Assembly (NCBI RefSeq): GCF_040954645.1
Contig: NC_092807.1
Location: 28,885,054 to 28,949,053 of the forward strand
DNA length: 64,000 nucleotides
DNA from: Diabrotica undecimpunctata
Lineage: Eukaryota; Arthropoda; Insecta; Coleoptera; Chrysomelidae
Reading direction: 5' to 3'
Shown: one piece after another, positions 55,560 to 64,000 of the stretch
Position numbering within the stretch: the first letter of the stretch is position 1
How the letters are laid out: the number at the start of each line of letters is the position of its first letter
Translations under genes and position numbers: made by a program
Notes under the pieces: generated by a model
The model's input: only the letters and a program-made list of their open reading frames with translations
What the model was told of the DNA's origin: nothing
The model's database searches: none

Positions 55560-56265
55560 CACGATAGAAGTTGCAAATTATAGTCACAAGCAAAGAACCG
55601 AATACCAATTGCTTATATACTTCTTTAAAATATATTAAAGACATAACACCCAGACTGGCAAGATTGTTCAAAGATTTTACCAACTTAAAAATAGCCTTTA
55701 AAACCTCATTAACTTCAAGATTTATATTTTCTAAAGTTAAAGATAAGAATGACATTAAGAATTGTTCCAACGTTGTCTATCAAATTACATGTAACAACTG
55801 TAATTTGGTATATGTGGGACAAACCTCACGCAGTTTAAGTAATCGCTTAATTGGTCACCGGAGTGATAGCAGGTTATATCCTGAAAGATCTGCTTTAGCA
55901 GAACATGTTAACAAAGAACATCATAAAATGAATTATGAATCGGTCAAAGTTTTAGCTATAGAGTCTAACTACACTAAAAGACTTTTCTTAGAAATGGCAT
56001 TCATTTCTCAGAATTCCAATGCAATGAACAAAAGGAGTGATATAAATCAATTAAGCACTATTTACTCCTACCTATTATATTTGGATAACCATTCTCTATT
56101 CCAATGATGTCTCATCAATTGATTCATTGTAATTTTTCAAATTTCATTCTTCTACCTATCTTAAAATAAAATGCTTTACTAACATTAGCTCTTTATTTCA
56201 GTTTTTTCCTGACGATGAAAATAAACATTTTCGAAAGCTTGAAACTCAGTTAAAAGAGTACACTT
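55560..56265 (+). mobile_element. Penelope-like element 2: GIY-YIG end and 3' region
   Basis: The open frame to 56107 encodes YIKDITPRLARLFKDFTNLK, then the GIY-YIG domain: NVVYQITCNNCNLVYVGQTS, RSLSNRLIGHRSDSRLYPER, SALAEHVNKEHH and KRLFLEMAFISQ. Unlike in element 1, no stop interrupts the domain: the Tyr pair, Arg and the Glu of L-E-M are kept. The RT is missing (5' truncation near 55560). The 3' region holds a hammerhead-like motif at 56209-56236 (CTGACGA, one extra nucleotide, GAAAAT/ATTTTC stem, GAAA). Confidence 0.85.
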
Positions 56266-57330
56266 ATTTCATTGCTGTGTATCCCAATAATCCTCAAAGC
56301 TCCGTTTTCTAACGTAGTCAGCGAAGACTTCTTTTTTCCTTATATATATTGTGATGATCATACTTAAATATTTATATGAGTTGCAATGTTTGATAACTTC
56401 TCCATCTTCCAATATAAGGTCCTGTTGTTTTCCGCCGATACACATATACTTGGTTTTCTGGTACACATATTGATTTCAAGTCCCCATTTTGTATACTCCT
56501 CGATTCATTTTCGAGTCATAAACTCAATATCTTCATAATCTTGTGCTATCACTAGTTGATCATCTACAAATGACAAAGTGTATATGCTATTGTTGTTAAT
56601 TGGCATAATCACATATTTCTACATTTGCGCTTCCGCAGTTTTAGAGCTTGTTCTAGATAAATTTTAGACAGCAGCCCTGCTTAAGGCCTTTATTTTTTGA
56701 ACTCCACTTGACAGATTATTTCCAACCTTTACCTTTGAGTTAGCATTAGCGTACAGTTCCTTCGTCGCATTTATTAAATTCATGCTTATATTTGTTTTCT
56801 CTAAAGCTTCCCATAATTTATAATGTGGTACGCTATCATAAGCCTTTCGTAGGTCTAAATACAATAAATGTACTTCTTGATTAACGGTTATTTTCTTTTC
56901 AATAATCTGTGTAATGCAAAACAAATGGTCAACAGTAGATCTACCTATCCTAAATCCTGCCTGTTCCTCAGCCTCTAAGTCTTTATATTCGTTTTCTATT
57001 CCATTTTTAATTACTTTTACCTATATTCTACTGATCGAGTTTGTCACAGCAATGCCTCTGTAATTGTCACATTCATCCCTTATGCCTTTTTTGTGTATAG
57101 TTGATATAAATGATGTCTTCCACTCCTCTGGGGTTGTCATTCCAACTGGGGGTTGTCATTCTTTTGGGTTTGTTGGTACATTTTGTTAATATTATTTGTA
57201 ATAACGGTTGATGTAAAGTAATGAAATATGCAATGTTTTTCTCTAAAGCAGGAGTTGTAGAATTATTTCCTTTAAAAAGGTTTTCACCCTTTAATATTTT
57301 TAGGAAAAAAAGCACTTCTTTCTATCTAGC
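56265..57330 (-). mobile_element. LINE reverse-transcriptase fragment
   Basis: Minus strand: PRGVEDIIYINYTQKRHKGD and YRGIAVTNSISRI (motif 2), EEQAGFRIGRSTVDHLFCIT, VHLLYLDLRKAYDSVPHYKL (catalytic Asp of motif A), VKVGNNLSSG then a decayed K-Q-G-C block, YQKTKYMCIGGKQQ and NSYKYLSMIIT. The YADD block is unreadable (56500-56650 full of stops). It lacks the endonuclease and C-terminus. Family: RTE/R1-like 'endonuclease-reverse transcriptase' LINEs. Confidence 0.75.
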
Positions 57331-58540
57331 AAGAGGATTCTTTTAAATAACGTCCAAATTCAAATAATTTAGGAATCTTCTTGTGTTTTGTTGCCTAGGA
57401 AATGTCTGTAAGTATTTTTTTTATTTCTTTCTTTGTAGTTACCCCTTTCAGTCCCTACTTTATTTACTTATTTACGATCCAGCTATTCAACCAAAACAAG
57501 AATAGCCGTTTGCAAACGTTTCGGTTTGTTTGCTTACCCTATCTTCAGCCCAGTAATTGCTCAGTCCCCACTTTCAACCCCGCTATAAGTGATACCCAAT
57601 GAGTAAAATTGGTAGCCAAATTAAATCGTTACAATATACATGCTTTTCTATTTACAATCATATTTTTTTAATTTAATTGAAGCAATATTGAATAAATTGT
57701 AAGAAAATGATTTACTTAATTTATAATTTTAAAGCATAATACGGTCCTGTTGATATCCGAGATTACTTGTCCTTTACACAATGTTGCCAAACTGAATTTT
57801 GTTATTTTCGGTTTAAAATATACAGTTAGAATCGTTCACTACACTCCACAAGGCGATTGATTCAAGATAATACGATTTCGTTAGCGTTGTGAAGATTAAT
57901 AATACAATTCATATTGATTTGTTTGTGTTTGCTTATATATTTTTGAGAGTTTGTTTACATTTAATGGGTTGCTAATACCCTTCAATGAAAAGAACAATCT
58001 ACAAAAATTATACTTTTAATTACGAAAATGTTTAAATTGATTATTGAACGTTATTATCGTTACCAAAATTAAAAACTATGGTACGTACATAGTAATCCAA
58101 TCAATCAATAAATGCAGCGGATTATCCACGTAAACAACTTTGCCATGTACGTAATACATATGCTAATATGATTAACGTTTTACACGGCTGAATGGATTTC
58201 CAGATTTAATCGCATGTGAAAACACAAAATAGGATGGATGCTTTGCGGTCAACAAGTCAGGTAAACATCAAACACACGATATTAGCTACAAAGTTAACCC
58301 CTTTGCTTAATATGTGAGAAAAATATGTAATAACTTTTGAGTTTTTGATTATAGACGTAAATGTAGATTATCTAACATCATACACGCTACTAGCTTCTTT
58401 GCTACTCAACCCATTTTCTACCAGAATGTGAACAAATATATTTTTTCATAAATTTAACTACAGATGACAATGGAATGAATCTCAATAAACGTAAAAATAT
58501 TTCTTTATTAATATTTTTTTATAAACATAAGAAAAAAACG
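57331..58540. other. Unassigned DNA with one Penelope-type 3' signature
   Basis: No gene recognised. On the minus strand at 57548-57519, CTGAAGA ... GAAA flanks a short spacer and continues GAAACG, like the 3' signature of the Penelope elements in this window. The 66-codon frame at 57402-57602 (+) is its antisense and not a gene. Confidence 0.45.
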
Positions 58541-60025
58541 CTGTAACCATATGGTCACACAGGGAGCTGACCTATGCATTATATATTTACTACTGTGTAT
58601 GAAAAATGTCAAAACACTTAATGCAAAGTCCTAAATCACATTTTTTATACTGTGTATGTATCACAGATGAACACCCTTCTCCAGCGCACCTGCATCTTTT
58701 ACCATTAGAAACTGGAACAACAATATAATCAATTTTGTCATATTGTAGATTGTCGGACACTATTCATGGACAGACTATTCCTGCTTACTTCAGGCTTACC
58801 AGGACGACTAGGTAGAACTCCACATTTCCGCATATACATATGTGCCCTCTCTCGGAGGAAAACTATATTAGCTATTTTTTTTTTATTTCATTTAAGGGCT
58901 TCTTATAACGTACCCACGCGTTATTAATGCATACGTCTACAAGCCAAGTACAAAGAGGCCAATACCACTTTTTACTTCTGATGCCAGTTCTGTATCGTGC
59001 CACATTTTTATCCACTCTATCCGTACCACCCATGAATGTATGATATTTTGCAATAATCAAAGGCCTTGGTACTTGAATAATTTTGTTCTGTTGCTTAGAG
59101 TATCTCTTGACTAAACTTTGAGGACTGATGCCGTAGCAAGTTGATGCAGCGTCTTATTTTACCTTTGATAGATTGTTTACAACTGTGTTTTCCAAAATAC
59201 ATGATCATTGATTCATCATAAATTAATGTGCTGAGTTGATTGAAAGTACTCAAGACATTTAATTTGCACCTTTTCTATAATAGGGCGTAGTTTCCACATT
59301 TTATCAGTTATGTAAATTCTGATGTTATCGGCAAAATGTATACATTTCATGATTTGATCAAATCTATTCATGCGCATAGAATTTTTTACCATGTGCACTG
59401 CTATGTCATCCTGTTGATCCCAAAAATATGTTCTGCCCGGTAAGGAATGGTAGCCGGATAAAATTAAAATTCCAAAAAACATTTTAATTTGTCAATGGAG
59501 AGATTTGGATCTGGAAAATTCTTGAACGCAGCATATTTTTTGTTTCTTCTAAAATATGTTCAAACTTTCAGATTCATTCACGTTTTTAAATTTTTTATTA
59601 TCTACCAAATCTTCCTGTATCCATTGCTTGATCTCAGTTTTTTTCAGAAATTCAATTTTTTTATGTTTTCCTTTATTTATTTGACTTCTCTGTTTATCAG
59701 GTTCTTTTGTCTTTATTTCATTCTTAGAGGTTTTCTCTCCTTGTTTCATATTTTCGTTATGATTTGTTCGAATTTCAACTGACGCTAATAATTGTCTATG
59801 AAACAAATTGTCAACTAAATCACCACCGTCTTCGTCTCCGGAATCTTCATCCGTATCCTCATGCACATCTGGAGGACAAATAAACACCGAAGTTCAATCA
59901 TTTTCTATATCTTCGTCGTCATATAACATAATCAGAGCTTCTTCTAACGTAAAACCACGTCTTAAATAAAAAACAAAAAAACCAATATTTATCACATAAT
60001 ATCCCTATGTGACGGTACGGTCACA
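58541..60025 (-). mobile_element. piggyBac-like element 4
   Basis: Inner ends CCATATGGTCACACAGGGA (58547-58565) and the reverse complement CCGTACCGTCACATAGGGA (about 60003-60021) are inverted copies with four differences in 19. They enclose one transposase remnant. TTAA borders were not identified, so the exact tips are open. A similar GTGTGACCATACGGTTACGC sequence occurs alone near 62422. Confidence 0.6.
58620..59965 (-). pseudogene. piggyBac-like transposase 4, internal deletion
   Basis: Order on minus: EALIMLYDDEDIEND and an acidic region with DVHEDTDEDSGDEDG; a Lys-rich linker; MFFGILILSGYHSLPGRTYF; IAVHMVKNSMRMNRFDQIMK; YDESMIMYFGKHSCKQ (first Asp kept); a jump to CYGISPQSLVKRYSKQQNKI; YHTFMGGTDRVDKN (third Asp); RTGIRSKKWYWPL; and the Cys-rich tail RCRCAGEGCS, YKKCDLGLCIKCFDIFHT. 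The segment with the second Asp (D-N-W/F) is deleted. Stops near 59890 and 59200. The tail is well kept. Confidence 0.8.
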
Positions 60026-60576
60026 CACAAATATTACCAGCTCTGTCACATTTGATACAAAATCTTAAATAGATTCCTCTAGATCCTATTTTTTCAAAAA
60101 TATTTTTAATACCTTCAAGACTAAAAAATATTACGTACTCAATGCTAACGTCCATTTTGATGCTTTATTATTGTAACACCACCAAAAAATAACTATAACA
60201 TGACCTTGCCAGACCTTGACTCTAGTCTGCGTGGTCGTATTACCAGTTGCATATATCGGTACCTCAGAGGTAAAGGACACTATGTCCATTTTCTTACTTT
60301 TTCAGAAGAGCTGTTTTAAAATTTTTTAAATTTGTAATCAGTAAATACTCAAATGTTTCTTATATGTAACCAAGAATAATATATTATTATTGTGGTGTGT
60401 ATAATCGTTTTTCATTCCACGAAGTATTATATACCTGAGGTTTACCGTTCATTATTTAAAAATGTGTAGTTGGACATAGTGCTGTTTACCTCTAAAAACT
60501 TTTTTAAATAATGTGGCATTGCATGTTAAGGTCTTTACGAAATAAACAATACAAACACATTAAACAGCCTATACTA

Positions 60577-61440
60577 TTATTTTATTAGAGGTAAATATTG
60601 TAATGATTTAATATGTTGATGTATACTATTTATGGCTTCGGTAGGAGTTTTATTGGTTGGCGTGTGTCTACCTCTTTGATCAGCTTTTATTAAACCTCCT
60701 GGCTCAATTTTTTGTAACATATTTACTACTACTAAATTAGATATACAAAGTGTGTTTAAAAACATAACCTTGCACACATTCAATAGCTGATTGTTCACTG
60801 TAAAATGGTAGTGTAGTGTATTATTTTTAGATTTGGTAGAATTTAGATCTTTTTTTCTTGATCGAAGAGTAGGTTGGATGTAGATACATTAGAAGATAAA
60901 TTGCTTTTTAAGATCTGAAATGTTTGTCTCAGTCCAGTATGAGTTGAAAATTTTTTGTCTTTCGTATTCTGGCAATCTTTCAGAGCATTTCATGCGATAC
61001 ATGCAAGGAGGCTTTAATATTTTTGCAGGCATGTCTTTACCTCTTTTACTGAGATACTCTTTTCCACCAGCTATTTTTCGTTTGCGAACATTAGAGGCCC
61101 AATTTTGTTCATTTACTACACGTTTTTTACTTTTTTGTTTGCACTTAGTTATATTTTGTAACTTTCTTTTAACACTTTCCTCTTCTAAAATAACTTCATT
61201 ATGTTCATTAAAATTGCCTGCATAAGGATAAATCGTCCTGAAGAAGATTTTTTTTATTGCCCACTAATCGTAGGGTAATAATAGCTTTCTCTTTTACCTT
61301 TGTTTTCGCTGGTTTACTTATACGTCTCATATCATTGTCGTCCGATTCTGAGCTTTTAGCTAGAGGCTCATAGATTTTATCAATATCCGAATTTTCATCT
61401 CCAAACAAATTATCATTTTCGTCCACTTCTTTCTTATAAC
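60577..61440 (-). pseudogene. DNCxGQNK-family protein, N-terminal half, element C
   Basis: Minus: acidic start (MDENDNLFGDENSDIDKIYE), Lys-rich linker, then NEQNWASNVRKRKIAGGKEY, KDMPAKILKPPC and a Cys pair with MKCSERLP, QKIFNSYW, then after a short gap VCKVMFLNTLCISNLVVVNM, EPGGLIKADQRGRHTPTNKT and IHQHIKSLQYLP. This parallels the N-terminal parts of elements A and B (Cys-rich module, I-F-x-x-Y-W, F-L-x-T-L, R-G-R/K-H). It ends before the block that would carry D-N-C-x-G-Q-N-K, so the copy lacks any catalytic site. Stops and shifts occur near 61208 and 61000-60900. Confidence 0.7.
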
Positions 61441-62104
61441 GAATATATTATATCAAACCAGCTAAAAGAAGGACTTGAATCGTGTTTTATTATAATTTAT
61501 GAAAATATTTTTATTAAAAAATAATGTTAAAAAATCAAAAATTTAGACATGACTTTAAATTATTATGTTTAATTTCAAATCGAGAGCTGTCATTCGTTTC
61601 TCGTAAAGTGTAGCACAAAACTGTATTGAGTTGTGGCATACTAGCGTAAATAAAACACTGGAAAAATTAAAAATTTAATTTGAAATTAATACAAAATGAA
61701 TAACTTTTACAGTGAACAAGTGTGAAATTTAAATATATGTATTATAATTCGAAACTGCTGAAATAATAGTATTTTGTCATATCTCCATTATTAAAAAATT
61801 CTTCAAACATTTTGGACATTAACTCAACCGTCTCTCTGGTTATTAAATTTATTAGATACCGGTTTTTGTTGTTAATAATAAAAATAATATTTATCTAAAC
61901 ACATTTTTGAACGTTATTTTTTTATTAAGATTTAGTGCAATTCCGTTATCTGTGATGGCAACAATGAATTGTTTCACGAACCATTGTCTCCAGTCTGAAG
62001 CAGAGATATGTAAGAGAGGCTCTCTTATATATCTCTGGTCTGAAGACTGGTTTACATTCAGAAAAAAAAGTGTACCATTTTTATATGACGGGAAGTGTAT
62101 AAGG

Positions 62105-62352
62105 GCACATAACACTATGTCCGGATGGTAAATGACGGTGCACACATATAGTAGAGGTAAACAACACCAAGTCCACATGGTGTTGTTTACCTCTGACTGG
62201 AAGTGGACTTGGTGTCTATTAAAAGTCGGTAACTTGCCGTAAAATTATCTCTGGACATGATATGGTTTACCTATGTGTAGAGCCAGAAAAGTTATATTCA
62301 AAAGTGCAATAATCTAAATTTCGATAAAAATGGACATAGTGTCCTTTGCCTC
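62105..62352. repeat. Subterminal motif cluster of element C
   Basis: The motif GGTAAACAACACYATGTCC and variants occurs at 62105-62122 (+, partial), 62154-62174 (+), 62174-62194 (-), 62205-62216 (-, partial), 62253-62273 (-) and 62332-62352 (-, the terminal repeat). On the other side it occurs at 60267-60287 (+, terminal) and 60472-60492 (-). Copies at 62154-62194 form a 15-bp perfect inverted repeat with a 10-nt spacer. Likely transposase-binding sites. Confidence 0.7.
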
Positions 62353-62357
62353 CGGGC

Positions 62358-63580
62358 TGAAGAGAAGAAGTTATATATAGCTGTATGTGTTAAATATTTA
62401 ATATCTAAGACCGACAATTTAGTGTGACCATACGGTTACGCTAGCAGAAAACGGATTAATGTAACAAGATATTTTGTACATAACCATAATCTATTTAAAC
62501 TCTGTATAGTTGCGAATAGAATATCTGTTTTTTTTTCTGTATGGGATATAAAAAAGAGCTGAAAGTTTAAGTTTGAGAAATATATATTTTGTTAGAAACT
62601 TTAAATTAATAATAATATACTACAACTAATGAAAGAAAAAAGAAAATCAAAGAACAACAAAGGAACGAACAATAATATCCAACAACAAATAAAAACCCCA
62701 ATACGAAAATTTAAAGAAAATTGGCAAAAGTCTTTTGTAAGGGCCAAAATATCATCCGCATTAATCTGTACCATACAATTATTTGTGGATGGGAATGAAC
62801 AAAAGTATTTTTAAGTTAATCGAGCAAAAGATCTGCAAGTAGGAGGGATACTGGATTTCCCATTGCCAAAGCTTCTGGTTGTCGGTAAATTGTATCATTA
62901 AAGATAAAGAAATCTCGATATTTTCTTCTTATCATGTACAATAAAGATTATGTTAAAAAAGTAAAATATTTTTTATCCAACAACGCATTTATTCTACTTG
63001 AAGCGTCTTTAAAATTTCCTCAAATAGTTCACTCATAAAATTACTTTCACCCCGATGTCCATATACTATACTAGACCCATCAGAAATAACCCTCAAGCAA
63101 CGAGCGATTTGTCACGCCTGCACGCAACAACGAAATGTCTCACAGTATGTGTTTCTTTTTCTTATTATCTTTCGGTAGCTAAATAGAAACTGTTCCTCTT
63201 AACAAAGAAGTTTGTTCCTATTTTTGAGCAACACAGCATATTTTCTAAGAAAAGCTGAGATGTGGCTCTTCTATGAAATAACCTTCTCAGTCAGGAGAAA
63301 GTAGGAAAAGTATAGGAAATAAGACCGGACCAGACTTGTCAATTTAGTACCATTTTCACTTGGCACTCTACAGGGAGTACTCCCCCTCTTTTTAATCTTT
63401 AGTTGGTCTAAATATCGAAATTGTGGTACCTGCTGTATGCGGTTGTGTTCATCAAACGGCGGTAAGTGTAATTTAAATTAACCATTATCCATCGATCTTC
63501 CTAAAGTGCTTCCTACAGTAAATTTTTTCTCTCGTCGTTACAGACAGGTGGTCAACTCTGTTTGCTGTTAATTGTTTGTT
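62358..63580. other. Unassigned DNA with a Penelope RT scrap (62820-62945, -)
   Basis: On the minus strand, 62945-62820 reads FIFNDTIYRQPEALAMGNPV and SLLLADLLLD, the Y-R-Q...M-G-x-P-x-S-x-x-x-A-D block of Penelope RT, upstream of the YVDD palm. Nothing else is readable around it. The 61-codon frame at 62629-62814 (+) is Asn/Lys-rich and unsupported. Confidence 0.55.
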
Positions 63581-63740
63581 ACCTGATTCACCGACGCTGC
63601 TTTAGACGTACTTTCTCTTTGCTGCCTTCCTGACCGACGCCGACTCTGGCGTTCTTTCTCTTTGTTGCCTGTTTGACGCTCTGCCTTACCGACGCTGTCT
63701 CTGACGTTCTTACTCTTTGTCCGTTCGAAGCTTTGCCTGT
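63581..63740 (+). repeat. Pyrimidine-rich degenerate tandem repeat (~45-50 bp unit)
   Basis: Three units begin ACCGACGC or a close variant (near 63590, 63632 and 63689) and share GACGTNCTTNCTCTTTG. The block is far less AT-rich than its surroundings. Confidence 0.65.
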
Positions 63741-64000
63741 ATACTTAAAAAAAAATTATTTATTTTACTAATTTTTGTATTTTGAGAACGATTTCCGAAG
63801 TGGAAATTGAAACGTCAATAAACGTACTTTAACCTTTAGTTGTGGCTTATTCCCATTTAAATGGTAATTACCTTAAAATGCAACAAGAAACTAGCTTCAA
63901 AACAATCGTAGCAAAGTTATAGTTACACCGAGAAACAAATAATTATTAAAACTAATGTTTTTTAAGTACATCTGTTTTGTATGAATTGCAATTTTTTCTG
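63741..64000 (+). other. Penelope-type 3' signature near the window end
   Basis: GATTTCCGAAGTGGAAATTG followed by AAACGTCAATAAACG (63790-63825) forms a short hairpin plus GAAACG, a phrase common in 3' regions of insect Penelope-like and related elements. No coding sequence accompanies it before the window ends. Confidence 0.35.

Larger units (their letters stand above)
60262..62357 (-). mobile_element. DNCxGQNK-family DNA transposon, element C, with both ends
   Basis: The ends are inverted copies: GAGGTAAAGGACACTATGTC at 60267-60286 (then CATTTT) against GAGGCAAAGGACACTATGTC read from 62352 inward. Inside is the minus-strand N-terminal half of the family protein (61440-60577). The catalytic half is deleted. 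Multiple subterminal copies of the end motif are present. 61441-62100 holds no further gene. Confidence 0.75.

Noticed and set aside
59489..59782. 97-codon Phe-rich plus-strand frame
   Set aside because: Antisense to the Lys-rich linker of piggyBac-like transposase 4.

Overview
This looks like AT-rich, intron-capable insect nuclear DNA, most plausibly from a large-genome beetle. That is inferred from the mix of element families, since no host gene fixes the taxon. I found no intact host gene, rRNA or functional tRNA. The window is almost wall-to-wall mobile elements: piggyBac-like, P-element, mariner/Tc1, three copies of an unnamed DNA-transposon family carrying a D-N-C-x-G-Q-N-K motif, BEL/Pao, CR1-like and RTE-like LINEs, Penelope-like elements, a tRNA-headed SINE and MITEs. 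Most reading frames carry stops, frameshifts or deletions.

Layout. 0-8 kb: AT-rich DNA, a TA microsatellite with a hairpin, a heat-shock-element/TATA cluster, and a nearly full CR1-like LINE on the minus strand (3.5-7.5 kb). 8.9-13.2 kb: a BEL/Pao remnant split by a mariner, itself split by an RTE-like LINE with an exact 10-bp target-site duplication. 14-19.4 kb: a piggyBac-like element bounded by TTAA and holding a P element with a THAP finger. 19.5-26.6 kb: Tc1 and LINE scraps, a Penelope-like element, then a long decayed LINE carrying a 1-kb MITE. 27.5-31.4 kb: a second piggyBac-like gene interrupted by a 2.6-kb transposon with ~100-bp inverted ends and 291-bp internal tandem repeats. 33.2-34.6 kb: a Tc1 element with both ends. 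34.6-39.8 kb: D-N-C-x-G-Q-N-K element A, with another TIR element and a LINE scrap inside it. 40.6-45.9 kb: a LINE 3' end and a third piggyBac-like gene, whose C-terminal zinc-finger coding region is interrupted by the hammerhead array. 46.4-51.5 kb: a mariner and a CR1-like LINE. 51.7-54.7 kb: element B, holding a LINE that holds a SINE. 55.5-64 kb: Penelope-like fragments, a LINE, a fourth piggyBac-like gene and element C.

The standout is at 41,421-43,541. A 401-bp repeat is arranged as about 2.8 copies in one orientation joined to about 2.4 copies in the other. Each complete ribozyme region contains an intact type-I hammerhead (CTGATGA, stem II, GAAA, short palindromic stem III, two-part stem I). 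The whole array is flanked by a 10-bp direct repeat. Removing the array plus one repeat copy rejoins a piggyBac Cys-rich tail in frame. This fits a retrozyme-like, self-cleaving satellite that integrated as one inverted multimer. A second theme is three degenerate members of one poorly described DNA-transposon family, two with recognisable inverted ends and subterminal repeats.
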